Of a stretch of DNA of 64,000 nt, positions 34,301-42,758 are shown one piece after another. The translations under genes and the position numbers were made by a program. The stretch's first letter is position 1. Each line of letters begins with the position of its first letter. The stretch is from Flammula alnicola (lineage: Eukaryota; Basidiomycota; Agaricomycetes; Agaricales; Strophariaceae). Where the stretch lies: assembly GCA_015499995.1 (NCBI GenBank), contig JADNRV010000004.1, positions 496,001-560,000 on the forward strand, written 5' to 3'. The notes below the pieces were generated by a model. That model was given only the letters and a program-made list of their open reading frames with translations, did no database searches and was not told the DNA's origin.

Positions 34301-36696
34301 AAGACGAGAAGCTTTGTTTTAGTATTCTAGATGATCTTGACCATGTTGGAGGTCATGTGAAAGGATCACTCACCAGCAAGAAGTATATGCGCAATGAAAT
34401 ATGGTCGCTTGTTGCTATGAAGGGTGCACCATCATGGTTCATAACCTTCTCTCCCGCTGACAGTCGCCATCCTCTGTGCTTGTATTATGCAGACAAGGAT
34501 ATCAAGTTTAAACCAGAACTGAGATCCTCAAGTGAAAGGGATCTGCTTGTGTTGTCTAATCCAGTGGCCGCGGCTAAATTTTTTGATGTTATGGTAAAAC
34601 TGATAATCAAGCATGTACTTGGCGTTGGAGAGGATCACCCTGGTCTTTACGGAGATACCTCTGCATATTATGGGACCGTAGAACAACAAGGTCGTCTAAC
34701 ATTGCACCTGCATATGATGCTGTGGATTAAAGGAGCTCTATCGCCTCAGGAAATTAGGGACAGAATCATGAAGTCTGACTCCGATTTTCAGAAAGAGCTG
34801 GTGGCATATCTTGAGGCAGCTCATATTGGAGAGTTTGTTACTGGTACCATGGATGAGATAAGAGAGAGGATACCAGTCAGTGTAATGATTGGTGAAGGCA
34901 TTCATACATTAGTTAAGCCACAGAATATCAGCCAGGACATGAAAAACCCTATGTATCGGGATCCTACCCAGACACTGCCAGCTTCACCTCCTGCAAAGAC
35001 TTGTGATAGACAGCATAGACAAGCCAATAAAGACAATGTTTGTGGCGATTGCAAAGCTTTTGACTTGTGGTGGTCCGAATATGAAAAAACAGTTGACGAT
35101 ATTCTGATCAGGTCAAATGTACACAAATGTAAATCCTCCAATTCAAAAAGATCAAAAAAGAATAAGTCTGAAGATAAGCCTGATATTGTTGATCTAGTGG
35201 AAACTCCCTTACCAGAAAACGAAACAGAGACACCTATCGCAAGAGCGTCTCGTAATGGACCTAAAGGCTGTCTAAACCAAGATGGTGTATGCATGGCCCG
35301 TTTTCCACGCGAAATAAGAACCCGAACCGAGATTAATGAAGGTGATGGACATATTTTCATGAAGAAATTGGAGCCTATGATGAATACATTTACACCTTGT
35401 CTGACATACCTTCTGAGATGCAACAGTGACGTTACCAGCCTATTGTCTGGTACTTCAATAAAGGCTATAATTTCCTATGTTACCGATTATGTGACAAAGC
35501 CCATGTTAAAGACGCATCAAATATTTTCTTCTGCCTATGATGTTTATTCCAAAAATTCTGAACTGATAGGAGGAGATATGAAGGCAGGAGATTCTGCCCG
35601 AAAGCTGATACTTAAAATCGTCAATGCACTGACGTCAAAAATGGAAATAGGAAGTCCTATGGCATGTATGTACCTGCTAGGAAATCCTGATCATTATACA
35701 GGGCATGATTTTGTTCCATTTTGGTGGAAAAGTTATGTATCAGATGTCCGAAGGTCGCAGACAAAGACTGAGGACGTTAGCAACAGTGTGGATACACCGC
35801 TGGTCAATAATGCTCCTAAGAAGGAAGAAACAACGCCTGATGAAGGGGTTATAAAGGCAGATCCTGATTCCTCAGGGGATAATGTCATTCCAATAAATAT
35901 GGATGCTGAGGAAAAATATACTGACAAGGTTGTACTGGGTAGAGAAAATGGAAACTATGTGGGAAAATCAAATGTAGATGATTATAAATTCAGACCACTG
36001 TGCTACTCCAATATGAATCTGCTACAATGGATACAAACAAGTAGCAAAAAAAGGCGGTCAAAGAAGCGTATTGAAGCATTTAAAGAGAATTTGTCAAACT
36101 TCAAGGACTGTACACGTGAAATCGCTAGTGAGGGAGATGAATGGGAAGATGCAGACCTTGACACTGGATCAAAGTATCATGCATTCTTGCCTGAACATCC
36201 TCTGCATCTGACACATGAGGTGACATGTGATATGGATCGGCTACAAAATGTTGTTCCAAATTTTGTGGGTGGCTCCCTGCCCCGACCCGATCAAGGAGAC
36301 AGAGAATATTACTGCATGACAATGTTAACATTGTTTAAACCATGGAGAGATGGCTTATTGTTGAAAGAAAGCACCCAATCATGGGATGCAGCTTTTGTGG
36401 CGTATGAGTTTGACCTTTGTGATCGCAAATATATGGCAAATTTCAATCTTAGATATGAATGTTTGGATGCACGAGATGATTTTCATGGAGAGCTCAATCG
36501 CAAGGTCCGACGGTCTGCTGGGGGATATGATAGTGAGCCTGACAATGATTGTTCTGATGAAGAAGAAGCTTACTATAATGATTATGTAGATAGCTCCCAA
36601 TTCAAAGATGGAGAAATCGAGAAGCTGAGTCCAGAAGCTATAAAGCGATGGATAAAACAAAAAGAAGCCAATGACATTCTGACGGAGTCCGGTTAG
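31381..36696 (+). CDS. Helitron Rep protein, N-terminal part (DUF6570, HUH Rep)
   Basis: Open for 1771 codons. The frame opens with GTG; the true start is unclear, with ATGs in frame from 31510, and the first ~250 codons may include non-coding sequence. Features in order: acidic 21-residue tandem repeats (about residues 277-338); a Lys-rich stretch; Cys pairs (YCPQCDIHF, GCAVCGRLH, CRSCEK) likely to bind zinc; a DUF6570-type block (FWIGDIPDELKNLTFAEQM); then the Helitron N-terminal domain from YFPIVAFNHEQIKNG. The HUH motif is HLHMMLW (His1109, His1111) and the tyrosine pair is in SYVTDYVTK (Tyr1366, Tyr1370). Rep nicks one strand and drives rolling-circle transposition. It ends at TAG, directly and in frame with the helicase frame. 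Confidence 0.8.
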   Translation: MKSRDNFPRPKRSKAGLTRVRIRVNLPLFCSPLYLSWLFTLLAMYWYLPFLIWGWLFLNISSLFGILEVCIMTLPGGLCVDSSLKDTPALQQSLPSVGIYSSTIDRCDQMVSTVFSGLDEHVSCICIPLHIAEYNPLSGKDHMPSTPNVSSKYCPTVGELYIYEDYMVWAFDHASRMLCLWVARVALLDIYRVSNFQLQDHMRDRIYGLVWHIKMFMARYTMRRHDFHGIVTGMRLNRSVNWSASDVKSIFQWQKHCLPFRRQVFTEEMFDVDEEMSDSNKETTGVDEEPLDVDEELSESNKETTGVDEEPLDVDEELSDSNKEATSVDEDTLDVDTLGVDEEMFDIDDVSPSDKKYIFLGGGSKHIQTIEGEKLADFVVQPANVEIDVKANYKFVCYVDRDMLSDVTTNHNDHIATQLPLFKVASLMSRPEITAVAKIHGIPQSNRLSKEENLNRFKHHYCPQCDIHFSVFKKEKSVQERKHDKDKKYKAKFANLPARGKKDNDKNGINVTSKQQSKAKAKVTDQHASGETRRPNMEDVPFPPVPASKELVREIITNYCKDMDPKQFEEAGCAVCGRLHRISELSQIDRADLNLGILASAGVTRKERKTADAPIEVLDGPVLDLSCQHICRSCEKSILKDKKPTFSLANGFWIGDIPDELKNLTFAEQMMIARIRHNRCLVRVSSGRAKMIANCIMFTNPTVKVYHHLPPSKEELSEVLAFVFIGKARPTDDDYKRTPMLVRRNVVAKALEWLKLNHTDYADLEISKDNLESYPLNGVPVMVDYRHSNSDSNKIASAMSKFDNEMEDGTEEGPCPFTVHGLTGEEYENMSIQALKIRALRHLEKGGTALAIGHDEAPQSMYDNPQIYPQMFPWLFPYGLGGIGQKQHAKKISEAEHKKHLLTYHDKRFQTDLYFPIVAFNHEQIKNGVTGSFLLAKRQKFNEITKRLLSVNSNILDSISKRMAAGERVTPETEDEKLCFSILDDLDHVGGHVKGSLTSKKYMRNEIWSLVAMKGAPSWFITFSPADSRHPLCLYYADKDIKFKPELRSSSERDLLVLSNPVAAAKFFDVMVKLIIKHVLGVGEDHPGLYGDTSAYYGTVEQQGRLTLHLHMMLWIKGALSPQEIRDRIMKSDSDFQKELVAYLEAAHIGEFVTGTMDEIRERIPVSVMIGEGIHTLVKPQNISQDMKNPMYRDPTQTLPASPPAKTCDRQHRQANKDNVCGDCKAFDLWWSEYEKTVDDILIRSNVHKCKSSNSKRSKKNKSEDKPDIVDLVETPLPENETETPIARASRNGPKGCLNQDGVCMARFPREIRTRTEINEGDGHIFMKKLEPMMNTFTPCLTYLLRCNSDVTSLLSGTSIKAIISYVTDYVTKPMLKTHQIFSSAYDVYSKNSELIGGDMKAGDSARKLILKIVNALTSKMEIGSPMACMYLLGNPDHYTGHDFVPFWWKSYVSDVRRSQTKTEDVSNSVDTPLVNNAPKKEETTPDEGVIKADPDSSGDNVIPINMDAEEKYTDKVVLGRENGNYVGKSNVDDYKFRPLCYSNMNLLQWIQTSSKKRRSKKRIEAFKENLSNFKDCTREIASEGDEWEDADLDTGSKYHAFLPEHPLHLTHEVTCDMDRLQNVVPNFVGGSLPRPDQGDREYYCMTMLTLFKPWRDGLLLKESTQSWDAAFVAYEFDLCDRKYMANFNLRYECLDARDDFHGELNRKVRRSAGGYDSEPDNDCSDEEEAYYNDYVDSSQFKDGEIEKLSPEAIKRWIKQKEANDILTESG

Positions 36697-39600
36697 TTGG
36701 ATCATTTTATAATAAATCCGATAACTGTGACCCTGACCAAATTTATGCCTGAAAAGATGTTGACTGCCAATGGATGGAAAAACCTTGTTAAAGAATGTAG
36801 AGACAAGGTTCTGAGTGCTAGAATGAAAAACATGTCAAAATTTCTGTCTGCAAGGGCAGCCGAGCAGCAGGAATTTATAAATGGAAATGAAAATGGTTCG
36901 GAAGGTCAAGTAAAGATTGTAGATGCTGAATATTTGAGGCATGATTTCAAAGCAAAAAAACAAGAAACAATGGATATAATTAACGAAACTGTATTGGAGT
37001 TCAGTCTCAACAAAGAGCAGGAGCGTGCCTTTAGAATCATCGCAAACCATGCCGCATCAGCGGCTCCTGATCAACTTAAGATGTATCTAGGTGGTATGGG
37101 AGGAACTGGGAAATCACGAGTAATAAATGCATTGATATCTATGTTTGAGAAGAAGAAAGAATCCCATAGGATCCTTGTTGTTGCACCAACTGGAACTGCT
37201 GCTGCACTTTTGAATGGGTCCACTTATCACTCTGCATTTGGTATACACATAAACAAGAAATCGGAAGAGAGCATAGGTACAAATAATGTGAACAAAATCA
37301 ATGAGTTGAGAGCCAAGTTAGTTGGTGTTGAATACATATTTCTTGATGAGGTTTCAATGGTGAGTTGTCGGGAGCTATATGCAATCAGTGCCAAGCTAGC
37401 CCTGCTTGCTAATGTTCATGATAAACCTTTCGGTGGAATGAACCTTATATTTGCCGGTGATTTTGCCCAGCTTCCACCTATAGGCGGTGACTGCCTATAT
37501 AAAAGTTACGCTGAAATGCAAACTGCTAACATGTCACCGGCCCAACAAGAAAAAGTGATCGGAAAGCTTATATGGCAGCAAGTAACAACAGTAGTCATTT
37601 TGAAACAGAATATGAGACAACTGGTACAATCAAAAGCTGATGCAAAGCTGAGGACAGCACTGGAAAATATGAGATATGCAGCTTGTACGGATGAAGATAT
37701 TGCCTTTCTGCGTACTAGGATTGCAGGACACACAAAAGACGGACCGCGACTGGCTGAGGGGCGGTTCAGAAATGTGTCTGTGATTACGGCATGGAATATA
37801 CAGAAGGACAAGATTAATGAGCTTGGAAGTGGTCGATTTGCTGGGGATACAGGTCAGACACTAGAAGATTTCTACTCAATAGACAAAATAAGCGGGGAAG
37901 AAAGCTTTGATGGGTCTAAAAAGAAAAAAACAAAAAATAAAACCAAGCCCAGGTCTGGAAAGCCACTCACTCGGAGAGAGAAAGAAGCTTTATGGAATGC
38001 AGAGCCTGCTACCAGTGGCGGAATTGCAGGAAAACTTTCATTGTGCATAGGTCTACCGGTTATGCTCAGATATAATGATGCAACAGAACTTTGTATCACA
38101 AAAGGACAAGAAGCAGTTGTATGTGGATGGGACAGCTATATAGGACCAGATGGCAAACAGTGTCTAAACACATTATTTGTCATACTTGTGGATCCTCCCA
38201 AGGATATTCAAATACCTGGACTGGCACCCAACGTAGTTCCTATATCAAAGACAACAGTGGGGGTTGACTCTCATTTAGACAGGACTATCCAGAGAACTCA
38301 GGTGCAAATCTTGCCTAATTTTGCAATGACAGACTATTCTAGCCAAGGAAAGACACGTCTGGTAAATGTTGTGGATACAAATCATTGCAGAACATATCAT
38401 GCATATTATACATGTCTTTCACGAAGTGCAAGTGCAGATGCTACTGTCATAGTTCAAGGATTTGATCCAAAAAAAATTCAAGCAGGTCTTTGGAATAATG
38501 GATATCTGCGCCAGGAATTTCGGGAACTTGAAATACTAAATCAAATAACTTTATTGAAATATGAACAAAAATTACCTGACTCTGTCCAAGGGATGCTACG
38601 AAGTCCACTTATAAGAAGTTATCAAATGTGGAAAGGAGACAGCTGTGAGTCTGCAGATTGGCATTCGGCCTTAAAGTGGAATGCCAATGAGAGAAAGATA
38701 AAGAATCCTGAAGATAATCCGATGTGGGATGAAAAAAAGAACTTTGCAGCGTCAATATATGTTGTGCCTCGTACTACCAAGGATAAAAATAAAAAAACTA
38801 AACACGATATGTATATGGACCGGCAAAATATACATCCAAATGATCTGTCTGAACATCCGACTAAAAAAGTACGAATTTTGGATAATAGTAACAGTAGGCC
38901 TGGTCCCCGAGGTCTGATTTGGGATAGCATGGACTACAGCTGTCCTTATGATGCATTATTCACCATAATCTATGATGTGTGGAAAGATAGCCAGGCTAGA
39001 TGGACAGAACATTTGTCAACTTACAGTATATATATGGAACAATTATGTCAAAACTTTGCACTTGTACACGACAAGACTATATCATTTGAGGAAGCCAGAG
39101 ACAGAGTCAGACGTATCTTATATGCATCTGATAATGTGGCATTCCCTATGGGTGGTGTGTATACATATATAAGTTTGCTAATGTCAAAAATGCTTGGGGA
39201 CTATGCATATGGACAGACTAGAATCAGGTGTGCCAACTGCAGCTATATACAACGAGACATTGATCTACACTTCAGTGCCTTAACACAGCTCATACATGAT
39301 GCATCACAGCCTCAGCCTACGGTTATGGATGCCTTAAGTTTGCATACAAGCTCCTGGACGAGAAGAGTTTGTCCTACATGCTGGCAGAGAGGCATCACAG
39401 CTTATCTGTATAGGGAGACGCAAATACATGAGGTACCAGACTTTATTGTGATTGGGATGGATGAATTAGAGGGAACCAAGGTTAGTGTTGAGCTTAGAAT
39501 AAATACAAGAGATGGAAGTGCTGGAAATCTGACTCTGTGTGGACTTATATACAGCGGAGATAATCACTTTACAAGTCGAATTGTAGACAGGTCTGGGACA

Positions 39601-39750
39601 GTATGGTTTCATGATGGCATGTCCACTGGGTCTGCATGCAGAAAAGAAAGAATGATTGATCTAGTATCTGACGTTCAATGGCTCAGCAGATGTGAAAACA
39701 AGCAACTGATTTATTGCATTTATCGTTCAAGTAGGCCATACTATCAGTAG
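36697..39750 (+). CDS. Helitron Pif1-type helicase with USP-like peptidase domain
   Basis: Same frame as the Rep part, read straight after the TAG; 1017 codons. Residues ~110-330 are a Pif1/RecD-like helicase. Walker A is GMGGTGKS (Lys139), Walker B is YIFLDEVSM, and later motifs include FAGDFAQLPPIGG, MTDYSSQGKT and YTCLSRS. From ~residue 740 comes a separate module: a Cys box DYSCPYDALF (Cys749), two CxxC pairs (Cys845/848, Cys892/895), then a His box GDNHFTSRIV (His957) and VWFHDG (Asp973). This order is that of ubiquitin-specific proteases (peptidase C19), including the zinc finger between the Cys and His boxes. The helicase unwinds DNA during rolling-circle transfer. The peptidase role is unknown; removing ubiquitin-like tags from the element's own or host proteins is inference. 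Confidence 0.8.
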   Translation: MDHFIINPITVTLTKFMPEKMLTANGWKNLVKECRDKVLSARMKNMSKFLSARAAEQQEFINGNENGSEGQVKIVDAEYLRHDFKAKKQETMDIINETVLEFSLNKEQERAFRIIANHAASAAPDQLKMYLGGMGGTGKSRVINALISMFEKKKESHRILVVAPTGTAAALLNGSTYHSAFGIHINKKSEESIGTNNVNKINELRAKLVGVEYIFLDEVSMVSCRELYAISAKLALLANVHDKPFGGMNLIFAGDFAQLPPIGGDCLYKSYAEMQTANMSPAQQEKVIGKLIWQQVTTVVILKQNMRQLVQSKADAKLRTALENMRYAACTDEDIAFLRTRIAGHTKDGPRLAEGRFRNVSVITAWNIQKDKINELGSGRFAGDTGQTLEDFYSIDKISGEESFDGSKKKKTKNKTKPRSGKPLTRREKEALWNAEPATSGGIAGKLSLCIGLPVMLRYNDATELCITKGQEAVVCGWDSYIGPDGKQCLNTLFVILVDPPKDIQIPGLAPNVVPISKTTVGVDSHLDRTIQRTQVQILPNFAMTDYSSQGKTRLVNVVDTNHCRTYHAYYTCLSRSASADATVIVQGFDPKKIQAGLWNNGYLRQEFRELEILNQITLLKYEQKLPDSVQGMLRSPLIRSYQMWKGDSCESADWHSALKWNANERKIKNPEDNPMWDEKKNFAASIYVVPRTTKDKNKKTKHDMYMDRQNIHPNDLSEHPTKKVRILDNSNSRPGPRGLIWDSMDYSCPYDALFTIIYDVWKDSQARWTEHLSTYSIYMEQLCQNFALVHDKTISFEEARDRVRRILYASDNVAFPMGGVYTYISLLMSKMLGDYAYGQTRIRCANCSYIQRDIDLHFSALTQLIHDASQPQPTVMDALSLHTSSWTRRVCPTCWQRGITAYLYRETQIHEVPDFIVIGMDELEGTKVSVELRINTRDGSAGNLTLCGLIYSGDNHFTSRIVDRSGTVWFHDGMSTGSACRKERMIDLVSDVQWLSRCENKQLIYCIYRSSRPYYQ

Positions 39751-39819
39751 AATTACAAGGTATATAAAGAATAAAAATAAAAACATAAAAACATAAAAAA
39801 AAAGGAAAAGAGTCGTACT

Positions 39820-39844
39820 GCCACGCACAGCGGTGGCCCGCTAA
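39820..39844 (+). other. Candidate Helitron 3' terminus
   Basis: GCCAC at 39820-39824 pairs with GTGGC at 39833-39837; two further pairs (GC with GC) form if one G bulges. CTAA follows three bases later. This is the hairpin plus CTRR form of Helitron 3' ends. Confidence 0.5.
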
Positions 39845-40354
39845 CACAAGTATAAGCTTTACTAAGTGCTAAAAATAGCTCAGGTAAGAAGAATAGTAGT
39901 CCGTTCACAGCTAGCCGCTCGCGGTCTCTTCACTGTAAACCTGCATGGGTGTCAGAACCTGTGCCCATCACTAATTGCCTAGGAGGAAGTAACTTCAGGT
40001 GGAGTCAAAAGCAACTACAGCTAAGTATATTGCTTTTATAATTCTGGATAATCTGACATATTGCTAATATTGCAGTATGTACATAGTAGAATCTGAATTT
40101 GTTTTTCATAATTATAATACAGACCATCTCACTTTTTGGAGAGTATCTGCAAAAAGCTCTCTGATTGGAGGTTGATAGAAAGCTTTGAACCACCTAGAAA
40201 ACATATCCCCAGAACTATTACACAACTTTTAACACTTGTAATTGGGGCAGGGGACTTAATTGAGCAAGGGCAGCAGCAATGAAGAGTTGGTGATTATAGT
40301 GGTTCTGTTATGGGACAATTCAACCAGATGGCGGCCTTTGCAGTTGAGATTGAA
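39845..40354. other. Intergenic region without a supported gene
   Basis: About 510 bp between the Helitron and the end of the FMP32-like gene. It marks the change from mobile or accessory sequence to conserved genes. No ORF or RNA is recognised. Confidence 0.4.
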
Positions 40355-41149
40355 TCATGCACGAAATCTCAAATAAGCCATTAAGAGTGCGGAACAACCT
40401 GTAACTGGACAACAAAATGTCATGAAATGAGGGAAAATATGGTAGAAATTGGAAGTTAACATACCAAACCCAACTAGATACTGTAATGTGGTTGCCTATT
40501 GTTATTCACGAGAGATTATGACCTGCACGAAAAGTGAATTGTTGAGGGGCACACCTTGGAGGCCTGTATCGCAGTCCTCAACCCAGCAATCTCTTGCTCA
40601 ATCCTGGTATCTACCTCCTTGATTTTGAGCTCCTGACCGCTACTCTCTTCCCGCATGCGGCCTTTCTCCAAATTCAAGTCCAATCGTACGCCGGCTTGCG
40701 TTCGGGTGATTTCCTCTCGCAGGCGCTGCTTAAGTTTCTCTATATCATTCATAAGACGGTCATTTTCTGCCTTAATCATGGCGAGATCGTTCTTTTCCAT
40801 AAGTTGGAGCTCGGACTTTATTTGTGCAAAGTCCACTTGTTGAGTGTAATGATGCTACGGTGAAGGTTAGCCACGCAAGCTTACGGTAGATGCGCAACCG
40901 TATACGAGCCTTCTCCTGTTCCGCCTTGGTCACCATATTGCTCGTCATATTTCGAATACTCTCGTCAATAACCTCCGCCATGGCTGACATGATACCCTCG
41001 GCCTGTGCTCGATTCAGACCTTCGCGTTCGAGCCGTTGGACGAAATGGTGTGTGTCAAAGTGGAAGTCGGGTCTACGAAGGGAGGTGGAGAATGGTCGCA
41101 AGGACTCTAAACGACGCGAAGAAGATATTAAGTGGACACGGAGCGACAT
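40355..41149 (-). CDS. FMP32: FMP32/CCDC90-like mitochondrial coiled-coil protein (DUF1640)
   Basis: Minus strand, at least four exons. The start chosen is ATG at 41149 (MSLRVHLISSSRRLES), which gives an Arg/Ser-rich N-terminus typical of a mitochondrial presequence. Then FDTHHFVQRLEREGLNRAQAEGIM and NMTSNMVTKAEQEK, a long coiled coil (VDFAQIKSELQLMEKND, LKQRLREEITRTQAG, DTRIEQEIAGLRT) and a C-terminal membrane helix (LQYLVGFGCSALLMAYLRF), ending at 40355. This is the full plan of the FMP32/CCDC90/MCUR1 family of inner-membrane proteins linked to calcium uniporter regulation and respiratory complex assembly. The junction between exons 1 and 2 (about 40,840-40,905) is not settled. The start is only 160 bp from the divergent MAK16 gene, so the two probably share a promoter. 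Confidence 0.85.
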
Positions 41150-41308
41150 GGAAAGACGAAGAAGAGTTGTTGCCGTTGACACTGATGCTCAAACTTGATT
41201 CAAAGTGATAACGACCGAGTTCACGTGCACCCGAGGCAAGCTGAACCAAGCAGAACTAATTTCTGTTTTACTTCATCTTCTAGTACTGCCATCCTCTTTC
41301 GCTTCAAA

Positions 41309-42622
41309 ATGCAAAGTGACGACGTGATTTGGTCAGTAATAAATCACCAGTTCTGTTCGTACAAAGTAAAGTGCGTCTCTCCTATTTTTCTACCTTGATG
41401 TGCGCCAATTCAAATTCTCAATCCTCAGGACTACCACACAGAATTTCTGTCGCAATGAATACAACGTTACAGGCCTTTGCAATCGCCAGTCATGTCCGTT
41501 AGCTAATTCGCGATATGCTACTGTGCGGGAGAAAGAAGGTGAGCAATAGCGTTTCGTGTTTATGCCGCACACACCAATTCTCTTCAAGGAATCCTCTATC
41601 TCTACGTCAAAACAATCGAACGCGCACATTCGCCGGCACACATGTGGGAGCGCATAAAGTTGTCAAATAGCTACGCCAAAGCTTTGGAACAAGTGGGTCT
41701 CGACGCTATAATCCTTATTTTACTTCTCGCCTGAACGTCTCGATCAGATAGACAGCGAGCTCGTACACTGGCCAAACTTCACGATCCATAAATGCAAGCA
41801 AAGAGTTACGAAGATCACGCAGTACCTCATAAAAATGCGACGTCTAAAACTTCGCCAACAGTTAGGCAATCCTCATCCTCTTTTTTGACATCTGCTCACC
41901 GGGCCGTGTCCAGACCAAAACTTATTGGAGTGAAGAAAAAACTTGACCGCCGCGAAGCTGTCCGAGAGCGAAAAGCCCTATCTGCGGCACATCTTGAACG
42001 TTCAATCGAAAAGGAGCTGATCGAGCGGCTGAAGTCAAAAGCATACGGAGATACACCGCTAAATGTAAACGAGAATGTTTGGCAGGCAATCCTCGACCGC
42101 GAACGAAACGGTGGCGAGATGGAAAGGGAAGAGGAAGCCGATCTTAACCTGCTCGATGATGAGACAGACGAGGAGGAACTGGAGGATGAGATGGAGGGCG
42201 AGTGGGGAGACAGGGAATTTGTGAGCGACATAAGTGGTGACGAGGATGACGATGATTTGAGTGATCTAGAAGGTGTAATCGTGAGTTCTCCATTTTGCTT
42301 CCTTTTGCTTTCGCCTGTAACATTGATCTTTCGCCTTATAGGATGGTGACTCAGAGGATGGTGAGGAGGGCGAAGAGGGCGAAGACAGTGAAGCAGAAAA
42401 TACCCGACCAAATCCATCTCTTGGCAAACGGAAAGCTCCTCCTGCAAAGAAACCGACCAAGCCAAGGCCGGAAAAGAAAATCAAAAGTGAGCATATATTT
42501 TCTTACTCATTCAACTCGTTGACAAGTTCTCATCCGATCCAGAAGGTCCGAGGGTGGAGGTGGAGTACGAACAAGAGATGGAAAGTGTACCTATCTCAAA
42601 ATCTGCTCTGGCCAATTGGTAG
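41309..42622 (+). CDS. MAK16: MAK16, ribosomal large-subunit biogenesis factor, 326 aa
   Basis: Seven exons: 41309-41370, 41429-41538, 41589-41692, 41748-41860, 41914-42280, 42342-42486, 42543-42622. These sum to 981 nt with all phases matching. The protein opens [21 protein letters not shown] and continues with [21 protein letters not shown] (Cys residues of the Mak16 N-terminal domain), [20 protein letters not shown], then [21 protein letters not shown] and [12 protein letters not shown]. The C-terminus is acidic then basic, as usual for this nucleolar protein. MAK16 acts in 60S pre-ribosome assembly (27S pre-rRNA processing). Length is close to the family norm. It converges on SUR2, whose stop lies 136 bp away. 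Confidence 0.93.
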
Positions 42623-42758
42623 CCTGCCAATCATATTCCTATTGTTATTGCATATATTAAGAGATGCTAGAAATCGTGAAGTGAATTACAAGGCAAGTAC
42701 AGTATATGGAACAAGAGAGGTGGTAGTAGTGTGTATACGAGAAATGTGCGTTCCAGCT

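Larger units (their letters stand above)
31381..39844 (+). mobile_element. Large Helitron (rolling-circle DNA transposon)
   Basis: One continuous reading frame, broken by a single TAG at 36694-36696, carries all parts of an autonomous Helitron: Rep with HUH and two-tyrosine motifs, then a Pif1-family helicase. A candidate 3' terminus lies 70-94 bp after the last stop: a GCCAC/GTGGC hairpin (39820-39837) followed by CTAA (39841-39844), matching the hairpin plus CTRR rule. The base after CTAA is C rather than the expected T, so the end is provisional. The 5' end is not fixed. Composition is AT-rich with visibly few CG dinucleotides compared with 16-23 kb. Confidence 0.75.

Noticed and set aside
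41896..42465. 189-codon minus-strand Ser-rich ORF
   Set aside because: Antisense of the acidic C-terminal half of MAK16; no family features.
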